In this document: one piece after another, positions 42,861 to 53,942 of the stretch
Layout: each line of letters begins with the position of its first letter
Numbering within the stretch: the stretch's first letter is position 1
NCBI GenBank assembly: GCA_011037195.1
Contig: JAAEAF010002640.1
Span: forward strand, 1 to 64,000
Origin: Triatoma infestans
Lineage: Eukaryota; Arthropoda; Insecta; Hemiptera; Reduviidae
Direction: 5' to 3'
Length of the DNA stretch: 64,000 bases
Notes under the pieces: generated by a model
What the model saw: only the letters and a program-made list of their open reading frames with translations
What the model was told of the DNA's origin: nothing
Databases searched by the model: none
Position numbers and translations under genes: made by a program

Positions 42861-43690
42861 TGCGCTAGTGTTCATTGTATTGCATTAATTTTCTTTTCTA
42901 ATGTTATAAATATTATGTTAAATAATAACTCTTATGTTATAACATCATTAATCATTAAAGAAAATAATATTACTTAACAGATTGAATATTCACTAATTTT
43001 CAACGGACACTTTCTAGAGCCGGCCCTGCTCATGATGCCTAGAAACATGAATTTTTGGTAAAACTTAATTTCAATAATTTATCACAATTGCAGAACTTCA
43101 TCTTACAGCAATAAAAAAGAGTTATAAACGATCGTTTCACATAAAATGAGTATACCATCAGAAAAAATGTAAGTTACTATAATCTAACCTAAAAGAAAAC
43201 CTAAACCTAACCCTAAACCCTAAACCTAACCTTAACTCTATTCATTATACACACAATTGCGAGGTGAGCGTCAAAGGTAGAGTGCAGCCGCATAGAGAAG
43301 TGGAAGGTTACAGAGTGAGTGTAAGAGTATAATAGCATTGTTTACAAAGTGCGGAAGGCTGTGCTAATGGCAGACTAAATAAAGCAGTTATTGAGATGTT
43401 ACAGGTTTATACACACTACTTTAAAGTTTATATTCAGTAAGTTAGAAGGCGTACGCCACTACTTCCTCCCTCCGCCATATTCTACTAAGCAGTTGGTGTT
43501 GCGGCGGCTAGTTTAACAACTTCATTCTCTAAAACAAATCTTGGTAATAATGTTTAATGCGCGCTCACTTTCTGATCAAGCTTCCATTCTAACATAAACT
43601 GAGCGACTTGTTGCCTCGGACCAGTCGTATGTATTGGATTAGACCAGTGGTATTTATTGTATGTACCAGTGGTTTTGTGATTGTTTACTT
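42860..43690. other. Unassigned region with a telomere-like tract
   Basis: Short AT-rich frames only, plus the CCTAA-rich tract at 43185-43245. The block 43250-43500 shows no motif. Confidence 0.35.
43185..43245. repeat. Degenerate CCTAA-type (TTAGG) tract
   Basis: Contains units such as acctaaacctaaccctaaac, mixing CCTAA and CCCTAAA spacings over about 60 bp. TTAGG is the ancestral arthropod telomere repeat. This is an interstitial, degenerate match. Confidence 0.5.
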
Positions 43691-44320
43691 CGTCTTACTC
43701 CTAAATAAGAGCAATTATTGCAATCGTGATAGATTCTCGAAATTGAGTTTTCACCGGAAAAACAGAAAAAAAAAATGTTCAGTGAATAGCTGTAAATATA
43801 CGTTTACGCGTGTGCGCACTCAAAACCCTAAAATCGCAGGGAGATCGAACTTGACATTTCGTATGAGTTCTAACAGGCCACCCGACATTAAGATAGTAAC
43901 CGGAAGTACCACTTTACTGAATGGATTTAGAGTTTCTCGAAAACGGCTTCAACGATTTTTTTTTTTCGTTAAACTTGGTATGTGACAGTGGCTACACTTA
44001 TAAGCAGCTACAGCTTGAAATTGGAAAATTAACACTTTTTCTGGAAAATTCATTTTAATAGGGGTTTTTGGGGAGGGGTCAAGCTGCGTCTCCGTCAAAT
44101 ATGTAAACTGATTTTGCTCTGTGCAAGTCAGTTATCACACTGTTTGTTATCAAGACATCTTAATCATAGGCTGAACGTCCGATACCCGTCAATGACTATA
44201 AAACGAAGCTGAAAATCTCTTACCGTTTTATTAAGTTTAGATTCTCCCATTGAATAACGTTAAGAAACTAAATAAGTTTGTGGAAAATTGATCAATTATA
44301 ATTGCTTTGTAACTAGAATG
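43690..44320 (+). repeat. Dispersed repeat DR, plus-strand copy
   Basis: Contains ttactcctaaataagagcaattattgc, gaaattgagttttcaccgg, aaatcgcagggagatcg, agtaaccggaagtaccac, ctcgaaaacggcttcaacg and a gggaggggtcaagctg block, ending near ttgatcaattataattgc. Confidence 0.7.
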
Positions 44321-44690
44321 TCCTGTGCTTTAGACCATATATTTTTCCCATCGAGGATTTTTTACGCTCAAGAAAATAGAATATCTGGTGAATTCTTAAA
44401 CAGAATACTATTCTATTTTAAAACTAGAAACAGTACCAGGTGTTTATAATTCATGTCATCTGACATCACTCAGAATATCAGCTGACATTCTTATTTTAGT
44501 AAACATATGTATGTCTCTATTGTTAGATACAATATGTGACATGGATACTAACTTTCTCGCACGGCAATAAAGTTATCATATTCTGAAGTTATATATTTTT
44601 ATCATATTCTGAAGTCCTTAAAGCATTCTCTAAATTTTGCTGGATGGCGGTGCTTTACAATGTATATATTTTCTCGTCATACTTATTCCT
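44320..44690. other. Unassigned spacer
   Basis: No recognised feature. tcatattctgaagt is present twice nearby (44576 and 44600). Confidence 0.3.
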
Positions 44691-45180
44691 CAAAATCTCT
44701 CTTCCAACACACCCCTTAAGTGAATTTTACCGGGAAAAGGTTTCAAATAAAAGTTTGAGCTCTTTTCGAAAAAAGTCAATATACCATGTTTAAAGAAAAT
44801 CATGGAGCCATTATCGAGGAAATCGCAAAAAACTGAAAAATTCTACTCATTAAAGTGGTATATCCAAGGACCAATTTTGACCAAAACCCCGCATCATCTG
44901 TGGTGGCGCTTAACCGAAATACCAAGATTCAGCTTTTTGTGACTTTCTATCTTTGAGTTATTATGACCCTCCCCTACACATATATATACACAAACACAAT
45001 GTTTTAAAAAACCACTTTTTCGTATTCAGATTACCTCAAAATTTGTATTTCGTAATCTGAATACCTCAAAACTTGTATTTCGTATTCAGATTACCTCAAA
45101 ACTTGTATTTCGTATTCAGATTACCTCAAAATCTGTATTTCCGATGAAAACTCAATTGACCGCAGTAAGAGAAACTAAAA
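44690..45180 (-). repeat. Dispersed repeat DR, minus-strand copy with 30-bp tandem
   Basis: Contains acaccccttaagtgaattttaccgg, gtttcaaataaaagtttgagctc, aaagaaaatcatggagccat, ggtggcgcttaaccg and tcgtattcagattacctcaaaa repeated, then gaccgcagtaagagaaac. Confidence 0.7.
45019..45140. repeat. 30-bp tandem repeat, about four units
   Basis: acctcaaaacttgtatttcg plus tattcagatt is repeated at 30-bp spacing with small changes. It is an expansion of one DR edge. Confidence 0.85.
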
Positions 45181-45860
45181 AGTATTTTAAATGAGAGCAT
45201 TTAAAAAAAACTCTTAAAATGCAGTTTAAACGCTTGCAATTAATTTAGATAATACTGTAGTTACATAGTAGTTTGTTATTATAGTAATAATAATAAAAAT
45301 CATAAAAACAAGAGAAATGTTTATGCAAACAGATTGGTAATAAAATGCCAGCCTCCCCCCCCCCCCAACTTGTAGACATAATACTAGTTAAACCACTACT
45401 GAACACAACTATACAAAACAAACTATTGTTTACATCCCCACTACTACTAAACATATTACTAATGTTATTGCTATAAACAACTAAATAACTTGGTTTTTCT
45501 TCTTCTTTTTTTAACTATTTTTTTATTACTTTCTAATTTTATAGTCCAAATAATGTGAAGGGGGCGACATTGTTTCGAAAAATATTGTTTTACAAAACTG
45601 TAACAGTCTTTTTAACAACATTTCATATAGTACATATTATATAAAGCTGTGAATATATTATAGTATCATATTAATAATAAATATGAGGTTATAAAGATAT
45701 ACGGTTGTACCATCGGTATTACCTTCCGCAATTGTTATTATGGCCAAGTTCATAATTTCAACGCAAGATTGTCTTGACAGCAAAGCGCTTACTCCCATAA
45801 GAAAAAATTTTATCACTTTTCGCCGGCTTTACTACATATTTTGGAGTCCGAAAAATGAAA
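45180..45860. other. Unassigned AT-rich region
   Basis: Contains a C11 run (45356-45366), an aat-rich stretch and no motifs. Confidence 0.3.
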
Positions 45861-46800
45861 AAAAAAAAATTTATTGTGAAACACTCACACAACTTTCTCT
45901 CACTCTAAATTAATCAAGAAATTTTCTTTAAAATTGCAACCGTTCACATGTTTAGTTGGGCTGGCCATAAAAATGGTGGCGAGGATTTTACGTGCATACC
46001 TGAGCGGCCTTTTTTGGGACGCTATAAGTCAAAACTAAAGAAGCTTCTGCAATTTTACATTTAAACTAACTGACACCCTTAATATCCCTCAAAAATGAAT
46101 TTTTTCAGAAAAATGTTTCAAATAAAAGTGATACGTTTCTATCTATGCAGCAGCAAGCATTCCATGTTTAAAGAAATCAATTGTAATCGTCTTCAAGAAA
46201 ATTCTAAAAAATTCAAAACCCATTCTGTAAAACTGTACTTCCGGTTAACCGATATACTTCAAATTTGGAATTCTATTAATGTTCCTAATGTGTATTACTA
46301 TTATGTAGGTGGTAAAAACCATATATTACAGTCAAGTGGCGATTTAGCGGAATGCAGAATGCTACTCCCCCCCCCGACACCCTTAAAATCAATTTTTCCA
46401 TAAAAATGTTTCAAACAAAAGTGGTAGGTGTCTGTGTGAGTAGATAGAAGATGAGTGGGATGATATTTAGATCAGTTGGAGCTATTTTCCAGAAAATCAC
46501 GAAAAACTACAAAAAAAATTCAGTGACGTCCCACTTCCGGTCAGTGGATTTTCCCGAAATCTTCGTGTGTGGGGTGTGAAAGTAGCTAAATGGCTTCCTA
46601 TGATTTTTCGTTTTTGAGTTATTTTGTTAACCCACCGCACAAACCGTTCACTAATATTTATTTTGTAACGGCGGGAGTTAGACAGGGCTTTTTTATTCAG
46701 GGGGTTTTTCGTTTTTCCCAAACATGTATTTCTGGTGAAAACTGAATTTCGAAAATCTAGCACGATCTCAATACTTTCTCTTACTCCCAATGAGAGAAAG
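45860..46800 (-). repeat. Dispersed repeat DR, minus-strand copy
   Basis: Contains gtgaaacactcacacaactttctctcac, cagaaaaatgtttcaaataaaagtg, gtacttccggttaaccg, cccccgacacccttaaaatc, cacttccggtcagtgg and cttcgtgtgtggggtg, and ends ctcaatactttctcttactccc. Confidence 0.75.
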
Positions 46801-46801
46801 T

Positions 46802-46826
46802 ATACATACACACACACACACACATT
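46802..46826. repeat. (CA)n microsatellite
   Basis: A short acacac run just after a DR edge, equivalent in position to the tgtg stretches in other copies. Confidence 0.8.
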
Positions 46827-46829
46827 TAC

Positions 46830-47890
46830 ATGAGAAAATGAAGGCCGGCCATTTTTATATTGTTGATGGTCGGTATTGCCTAGCCATCAGGAGGCTATCA
46901 TCATATAATGGCTCCATCTAGTTGCCAACATCACACAATTTCATTCCTTCAAGGATTTATTTTGATTACTTTCTCTGACTAGTCAATGGGAACTCATTTC
47001 ATACCTACTCAAATTGGGTGTACACACATACTCGCAGGAAATATAAGTTTTTTAACCCCGGGAATACAAAGATGATGTTTCTACAAATTGTCGTGTAACT
47101 ATACAACAGAAACAATCTCATGTCGAACAATTATTACAATTCTAATTGGCTAATTGTGTTGAAAGTTGGAATTGTCACTTCACATTTAGTGACCGGCAAT
47201 ATCACATATAAATATATACATAGGTAATAAAGAAGGGCCGCCGCACATTAAACATATTAGTTTTTTTAGGACATTACCAGGTACAGAATGTAACTTCATT
47301 ATGGTCCACTAGACTGCGTACTTTAAAATTAAAAAAATATTGCTTTTATACTTTACAGATTGACCTAATGTTTCAGTTTCTTACAATTCATCAGAAAATA
47401 AATTTATTACAAATAAAAAAAAATTCAATTAGATTGATAGGTTTATATGTATGGGAGTTCAGTTTTAATGTTCGAACAATGCATAATTAAAATAGAGGTC
47501 GCTTGGAGCGCTGGCTTCCAGTTTTGTTTTCAACGTAACGGACATTAGGCACTCGGCTATCTGGTAGCGAGTGAAAATTTTGAGGACTAGTTGAGTATTT
47601 TCTTAATAAAGAAACTATATCATTTTATTTTTTATTTAAAAGGAAAATATATGTTGTATGTCTTTTCTTTCTAGACGATTGATTTTCTTTTCTTTAAATT
47701 TGATACAGTCCTAGACCAGCAACCTTGTATGGAAGGAAGTTAATCTACAAGAACCAAAATTGTCCTTATCTATTCCACTATACATTTCAAAAAAATCATT
47801 GGAACCCTTGTCGAAATAATTCTGCAAAATTCAAAAACTTATTTGGTAAAGTTGTACTTTGGCTATTGCTGTTTCAATAAAAGTGATAGG
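46830..47890. other. Mixed: unassigned DNA with short DR pieces
   Basis: DR-like words appear near 46965 (ttactttctctgactagtcaatgg) and at 47765-47890 (aatcattggaacccttgtcg, gtttcaataaaagtgatagg). The rest has no recognised feature. Confidence 0.4.
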
Positions 47891-47894
47891 TTAT

Positions 47895-47965
47895 CGATAA
47901 TCCGCCGTTGCTTCTGGACCGGTTTCTGATTCTTCAGAATCATCGTCAGACTAAGGCTATATCGT
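47895..47965 (-). ncRNA. Hammerhead ribozyme candidate with palindromic ACCGGT stem III
   Basis: The minus strand reads CTGACGA (47949-47943), stem II TGATTC-TGAA-GAATCA (6 perfect pairs) and GAAAC (47926-47922). The self-complementary ACCGGT (47923-47918) forms stem III, and C is the cleavage base. All core residues are present. Stem I is weak next to the core, with GC and TT/AA pairs further out. The copy sits directly after a DR piece, so it is probably another insertion. Confidence 0.6.
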
Positions 47966-48059
47966 CGGGTAGAGAGTTGACTTCCACTTAATGTTTTTGT
48001 CACGTACTACACTAGTTGATTGAATGCGGGAGGCTATTCACTGTAAAACCACGATTTAA

Positions 48060-48565
48060 CTTTTTTAATGATATAATGTTTTCGGGAAACATCGGGCAAA
48101 ATGTGCACATTTTATATTCGATGTTACATAGAAATTGTTCTTGATATAACTTTTTTTTTGTTAAGTAAATATTTTATACTTAATTTAAAATTTCTCCAAA
48201 CAAACATGTGAATCATTTTTAAAAAGGAAATGTAAAAGAACTTTCACAGTTGGCCAATCCCCATAAACATTAGATTCCCAAAGCTCCCCTTCCCTTTGCT
48301 ACACTCATTTTTATTACAGTTTTTATCTACAGTAATCTATTTCAGTTCATTTCTTTTGTTTGTCAAACCCCAATCGTCTCGAGAGTTTAAATAACTTTTA
48401 AAAGCGTTGGAGTTTAGTTTTGAAAGATTTTTGCCATAGTTTTCAAATTTCAGATTTTCCATTTTTAATGGCTTCGAAACGAAAATCATTATCTTGCAAA
48501 AAAATTGAATTAGAGCACATCAGGAGTCGTTAGCCAATTTAAAAAAATGGTAATCATTGTCTAAT
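48060..48565. other. Unassigned region
   Basis: AT-rich with no recognised feature. Confidence 0.3.
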
Positions 48566-48616
48566 GGTATATATAATCAGTGTTTAACGGAATAGATAAT
48601 CAGTGTGTAACGGTAT
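48565..48616. repeat. 24-bp tandem motif flanking the large LINE
   Basis: Two units of the type tataatcagtgtttaacgg lie here, and one or two more lie at 63840-63870 beyond the other end of the LINE. The LINE therefore landed in a small tandem repeat. Confidence 0.6.
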
Positions 48617-48662
48617 ATATAATAATAATAATAATAATAATAAAAATAATAATAATAGCCTT
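48616..48662 (-). repeat. LINE 3' tail, TTA microsatellite
   Basis: An aat/ata run (plus strand) directly follows the LINE 3' UTR and its AATAAAGGC signal. Short repeat tails instead of poly(A) are normal for RTE and CR1-type LINEs. Confidence 0.75.
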
Positions 48663-48849
48663 TATTTGGTTTTAGATTACACCGATATATACAGAACATA
48701 AAACAAAACACGTCATCTTCACAAACAAAAAAAAAAGAAAATTTAACTAAACGAATTCATAAGAATTTAAATTATCAGTCCTCTATAGTCCACTAATTAT
48801 TCTATTAATGCTTACAACCATCACTATTCATAAAACCAGGCCCTAACAG

Positions 48850-50037
48850 AGCATAGGCCTCTCCCATTCTGTTCCATTCTTCCATGTCTTGTGCTTTTTT
48901 AATCCATGATGAACCTGCATGTTTCACCAACTCATCCGTCCATCTTTTCTTCTGTCGCCCTCTTTTCCTTTGACTGAAATAAGGTTTCCATACGGTAACT
49001 AATTTTCACCACCTGTTATCATTAGTTCTAACTAGGTATCCAGCCCACTGCCAATATGCTTTTTTAATCTTAACCTCAATATCTTTCACATTGGTTCTCC
49101 ACCTTATAGCTTCACACCTGATACGATCTTTACGTTTAATACCCAGTATACTAGGTTCCATTGCACTTTGAGTAGTTTTTAATCTTTGCATATTCTTCTT
49201 TGTTAGGGTCCATGTCCGTGAACCATACGTTAAGCACTGTACCACACAACTATCCAAAATTTGCCCTTTCTTTACTTCACTAATATTTTTATTTTTTAAT
49301 ATGAATTTTAAGGACTTCTTCCAGGCGAGAATTACCCTTCTATCAATTTCCTTTTTAGATAAACCGTCTGACCTAAATAGATGACTTCGTTCGCCCAGGA
49401 TAATGGCACACCATTGACTTTAATCTCTAATCTGGGACCATTCGTAAACAGCATTGTTTTACTGACATTTAAATTTAGTCCAGCTAAACTACCAGCTTCA
49501 ACTAGTTCATTTATCATTCCTTCCAGCACGTTTGGAGACTCTGCAAAAAGAACGACATCATCCGCAAACCTAATGTTAGTCAGTCTTTTCCCATTTACAT
49601 GTAGACCATACCTACTACTATTCCAGTTCAAATTCCTGAAAACTTCTTCTAGTTCACAATTGAAAAGAGAAGGTGATAATGATGGGTCACCCTGTTTAAC
49701 TCCTTTATATATCCTAAAATATGGTCCCAAATTATCCATCTTAATCCTAGCTACACTACTGGAATAAATATTTTTTATCAAATTAATATATATGTATGGG
49801 ACTCCTTGATGTTCTAAGCGTCAAACAAAAATTTATAGACACAGAATCAAACGCTTTTCTATAATCGATAAAAGCTAAATTGACTGATCTCTGAAACTCT
49901 AAAGATTTTTCAATAACCTGGTTTATTACGTACAAATTATCTATAGTAGAAAAACTGGCCCTAAATCCAGCCCGTTCAACTAGATGTTGTTCTTCTAACT
50001 GATCCCTGATTCTATTTAGAATAAGTTTAGAAAACAT
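48850..50037 (-). pseudogene. RTE-like reverse transcriptase, C-terminal half, frameshifted
   Basis: Piece 50037-49783 has HLVERAGFRASFSTIDNLYV and NLAFIDYRKAFDSV (the RT motif A region with catalytic Asp). Piece 49781-49332 has GVKQGDPSLSPSLFNCELEE, then IRFADDVVLFAES (the FADD catalytic box, intact) and LNLNVSKTM. Piece 49257-49006 carries LTYGSRTWTLTKKNMQRL and the end of the thumb. After a stop, 48980-48850 encodes the basic C-terminal block. Frameshifts fall near 49782 and 49330. Confidence 0.8.
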
Positions 50038-50219
50038 GCGGTATTGTTTTCTTTTTACTACCTTCGAGTTTATTCATTTAATTTCTTTGATTAATTAAAT
50101 CCAATGTAGTTGAAGAAAGGGTTGGGAAGTTGATTTTTGCGGGGGTTGGTATTATTGTAGAGAAAGTATTTTTAATTATTTTTTTCTAAATTTAAGTAAA
50201 ACTGATATACGCTCTATTG

Positions 50220-50369
50220 TGGTATCATGGATGTTGTGTTGTTACTAACTTCCTCTTCAATTTTTTGTATAATTTGTTGTTTTAATTCATCCGGATACGT
50301 TGGTACTGTAGTATTCCAATTCGGTTTAGGTCTAACATTAAAATTTTTAACATTTAATGTAATAGTTAT
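50220..50369 (-). pseudogene. LINE endonuclease end and linker (left of BEL insertion)
   Basis: The frame reads NVRPKPNWNTTVPTYPDELK then QQIIQKIEEEV, continuing from DHRLIT at 61940 on the far side of the BEL element. A stop at about 50220 is followed by another linker remnant (FPTLSSTTLDLINQ) to about 50080. Confidence 0.65.
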
Positions 50370-51032
50370 TGTTTAATCTCCTGACGCCTTTTTGTCTCCC
50401 AATGTATACTTTTGCAACACATATGTTGCTTTTCGGCCGTTGTCGTAATTACGATAACTTCCGATTGCACATTGTCCGGTTTCCCCTCCAATCAGTTAGT
50501 ACTGTTGTAGTTCTGTTCGAAAACTGTTGTACCATACGCTCGTACACGCACGGAAGTGCTCTCTATTTTCCACCATGCTACCCCGCATGTTAAGTGCATT
50601 TCGTTTTCTCTATGTTAGTTTACTGCAAAGTATACGGGCGTCTCGTTTCTCGCCTCTTTCGTTACACCGCATTTTCACGGGTACGCAGTTTTCCATTCTT
50701 CTCGTTACACCGCATGTTCCCCGCTTGAGTATAGTACATCATACAAAGGAGGCTACTTATGCCTACTTGGCCTTCAATCTGCTCGCCTTTTAGACTGGAG
50801 GACACCATCTACGTTCACAAAGGTATCTGGGGCCAGGGGGAGTGGGGGAGTCGACTCTCTTTTCCTTTTGGGATCCCTTTCCTTGGAGCGTTGTTAAGCC
50901 AGTGTCCACATCTTACAAGGTAAGCGTTCTATTATTCATACTTATTTGAATTAGTATTCTCTGTTTCCCCGCATTAAGAACTACACCCTATCAAATACAG
51001 TCCACTTACCGCTTTGTTTGACAAGTCATATA
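50370..51032 (+). repeat. BEL/Pao left LTR
   Basis: Matches 61254-61916 throughout with scattered substitutions and small indels. The left boundary is TG after GTTAT and the right boundary precedes GTTAT at 51033. The end is ...catata rather than the usual CA, so the exact end may be off by a few bases. Confidence 0.75.
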
Positions 51033-51366
51033 GTTATGTAACCTGTGATCAGTTTAAAAGTTGAACTATTGAAAAATCGATATCTTTAATAATTTTCTAT
51101 CCTTAGCTAATACATATTATTTCATTTTTTACTCTTGCAAAATTGGGAGGAAAGCCATGTCCATTTCTTTCCTATCTTTCTTAAAAAAGGTTTGTTCATG
51201 ATATATAATTAGTTTCCAAACCAAAATTGACTAATACTTCTCCTCTTAACTTCCTTTGTGTATAACCATAATGGCGACCAACTATTGTCTTCATTATTAT
51301 TTTTTCACCACTTGGAACTATTGAAGTCCCCGATGATTCATATGGGTTCCGGAAGTAGTTACATTA
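51033..51366 (-). pseudogene. Duplicated LINE endonuclease fragment
   Basis: Matches 61917-62253 (LINE endonuclease). It includes the same actattgaagtccccgat...ttccggaagt end, which encodes the GDFN motif region on the minus strand. It stops abruptly where BEL RT begins at about 51367. The copy is additionally mutated. Confidence 0.7.
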
Positions 51367-52133
51367 ATGGGAGTGGTATTTAACGCATCCGCTAAAGATG
51401 TTAACAACATTTCTCTTAACGATTGCTTAATGCCAGGGCCCAAACTTCAACGGGACATTCATGCCATTTTATTATCATTTCGTTTGCATGCCGTGGCGTT
51501 GTGCGCCGATATTGAGAAAATGTATCGCCAAATATTGGTGCGCCCGGAGGATCGCGTACACCAACACATTGTTTGTCGTACTGGCTCCAACGCGACCATT
51601 CAAGAAATGGAGCTCAACACTGTAACATACGGTCTAACTCCTTCTGCCTTTCTGGCTCAGCGTGTTCTCATTCAACTCGCGCATGATGAGTGTGAACGAT
51701 TTCCTCTTGCCTCTCAGGCGCTCCGGCATTGCACATACGTCGATGATATCATCACCGGTGCCCCTAATATTGATGCCGCACAGACACTTCGCCATCAACT
51801 CATTGAATTACTAAATAAAGGTGGATTCACCTTGAAAAAATGGTCATCAAACCACTCAAACCTCTTCAATGAATGGCAGGATGATCCGCATTGTTCTGCG
51901 ATACGATTTCACGCTGATGACATTTCAATTAAAATTCTGGGAATCCTATGGGATCCATTATCTGACACGTTTCGTTTTCTGTTTCGCCATTCGAAGGTGA
52001 GCTCTCCAAAAGAAATCTACTTTGATACATTGCTCGTATTTTCGATCCTTTAGGTTTTTTAGCTCCCATTACGTCCACGTTAAAATTTCTGCTGCAACAG
52101 TTATGGATCGCAAATCTAGATTGGGATGACACG
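51367..52133 (+). pseudogene. BEL/Pao reverse transcriptase
   Basis: The frame opens inside RT with VVFNASAKDVNNISLNDCLM, then ALCADIEKMYRQILVRPEDR, MELNTVTYGLTPSAFLAQR, CTYVDDIITGAPNID (YVDD catalytic box) and LLNKGGFTLKKWSSN. A frameshift near 52015 moves to ARIFDPLGFLAPIT and LQQLWIANLDWDDT. The Gypsy-type element then interrupts directly. The N-terminal part of pol is missing. Confidence 0.85.
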
Positions 52134-52437
52134 AGTTATATAACCAAAACAGTCTACATTCCACTTTATCATTTCCTCTTCCTGGAACCTTGATATAAGG
52201 TCATCCTTTTACTATAAATATGGCAGTCCTCTCTTGGCAAAGACAGTTCTGCTCTACCATTCAACAAGTGACAACACTCTATCCAAGTAAGTCGTGAACA
52301 CTCTTCCCTTCCCCTGCATATTTTACATTAACTGTTTAATTTATGAACTTTTGTAATTGAATTTAACTATTGTATTATTGAGAAAAATAAACTTTGCATT
52401 TTTTAAAAACTAACAAACAGTTGTGTAAAATATAACT
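52134..52437 (+). repeat. Errantivirus-like 5' LTR
   Basis: AGTTAT/ATAACT inverted ends. A possible TATA-type box (actataaatatgg, near 52210) and AATAAA (near 52387) place U3, R and U5 in the usual order. Confidence 0.85.
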
Positions 52438-52456
52438 GGCGCCCGATTGCAGAGAC
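52436..52456 (+). promoter_or_regulatory. Primer-binding site
   Basis: tggcgcccgattgcagagac follows directly after the 5' LTR. The TGGCGCC start pairs with the CCA-end of a tRNA, as in retroviral and Gypsy PBSs. The tRNA species is not assigned. Confidence 0.7.
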
Positions 52457-52841
52457 TCGAAATTTGTGCCAATTAGTATTTCGGTAGTGATTTAAATCCT
52501 CAACATACAACAACTCAGCCTAGGTGAGAAAAAGATTGAGAGAGAGAGCAAGAAGACATCGAAACAACATAACATCACACGTCACAGGTGGGCGGAACTC
52601 AAATATAAATAAATTTATCATTACTATTCTTTTATTGTTATTCTTTTATTCTATCATAATCTTAGCAGTAAATAATCTTTTTTATGTTAACTAATACTAT
52701 TGTCCCAGTTTCTTAAGGCCCATTACCCTGCTGAAACAATATATTAAAAACAGATAAAGTAGGCAAGGGAATTAATTAAACAAAAACCCCCTAAGTAAAA
52801 GTCCACGTAATTCTATTGTAATCACCCGAACTGTTATAAAG

Positions 52842-53942
52842 ATGTCCCTCGTACCACAAATTAACACCGATATACCTCCAATCCTTACCCCCCAGACATC
52901 CCAGGCGTCAACCCTTACTCCGGAGACTGAAGTCCAACAGACTCCCCGTTCCCGTATAAGTCAGCCAGTAATAAGAATAAACCACCAATTGCGTAAAGAA
53001 GATTATGACCACATTCCCACCTTCAGTGGAAAGCCTAGCGAATTACTATATTTCGTACAAACAGTAGAGGATGTCTACAATGTAACTTGTCAACCTAATA
53101 TTGTTGAAAGAACGACAAACGAATACTTACTACTCAACAAAGTCAAAGCGAAGCTTACGGGTCAAGCACAGTCCCTAATCCTAACAAAAAAAATTCATAC
53201 TATTAAAGACCTTTTAGACTTGATTAAAAGAAACTTTTCCTATTCCAAATCATTTGAAAAATTAAAAGCGGAAATGTACAATATGAAACCAAACTTTAAA
53301 GAACTCCCAGAAGAATATCTCCTTCGACTAAGGACAATTAGACACTTAATATTTGCCAAATATATGATCGACGGAATAGACGAAAATACAACCACAACCT
53401 CCATGCAATATGTAGACAAAGAAATTATCCACCACTTTTACTCTACAGTACCGTGGCAATTGTCCAACCATATAATGTCTTTCAATCCCGTATCAGTAGA
53501 AGAATTAGCACAAATTCTAAATACGAAGTGCACGTTCATTATCGATCAACTCTATAGAAAACCCCAAACAACTCAAAAACCCCCAGCACAACACAATCCT
53601 TCTCCTAGAAGATTTCAACCAGCCCAATCATCATATCAACCATTTTATCGTAACTCCAACTCTCCCTCGACCTCTAACTATCCTCCTCCGCTAATGCAAA
53701 TACAAACATCTTACAGACCTCCTACCAACAATCCTAGAGGTCATCCACAACCACCCAGACAAAATCCAAGACCAGCAAATCCATCAAACTCTTACAGGAG
53801 AAACCCAGCACCACTACACATGACAACACATGACTCCCAAGACCCCCAACTAAAAAAATTAAATGAAAGAATAGATCAACTCGAGAATTTTTTAGAAGAC
53901 GGCGACTCCAGCAGTGTAAGTCCAAAGAGCAACCGCAAGTAA
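52842..53942 (+). CDS. gag: gag polyprotein (366 aa), intact
   Basis: The ATG at 52842 opens an uninterrupted frame. The N-terminus is Pro/Thr-rich. The capsid-like part reads HIPTFSGKPSELLYFVQTVE, then KLTGQAQSLILTKK. The C-terminal third is basic and Pro/Asn/Gln-rich (RRFQPAQSSYQPFYRNSNSP) without a CCHC knuckle, as usual in gypsy-type errantivirus Gag. A short acidic tail ends at stop 53940-53942. The pol frame begins around the same point in the -1 frame, so ribosomal frameshifting is expected. Confidence 0.85.
   Translation: MSLVPQINTDIPPILTPQTSQASTLTPETEVQQTPRSRISQPVIRINHQLRKEDYDHIPTFSGKPSELLYFVQTVEDVYNVTCQPNIVERTTNEYLLLNKVKAKLTGQAQSLILTKKIHTIKDLLDLIKRNFSYSKSFEKLKAEMYNMKPNFKELPEEYLLRLRTIRHLIFAKYMIDGIDENTTTTSMQYVDKEIIHHFYSTVPWQLSNHIMSFNPVSVEELAQILNTKCTFIIDQLYRKPQTTQKPPAQHNPSPRRFQPAQSSYQPFYRNSNSPSTSNYPPPLMQIQTSYRPPTNNPRGHPQPPRQNPRPANPSNSYRRNPAPLHMTTHDSQDPQLKKLNERIDQLENFLEDGDSSSVSPKSNRK

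Noticed and set aside
49381..49767. 128-codon plus-strand ORF
   Set aside because: Antisense to the LINE RT frame that carries QGDP and FADD motifs.
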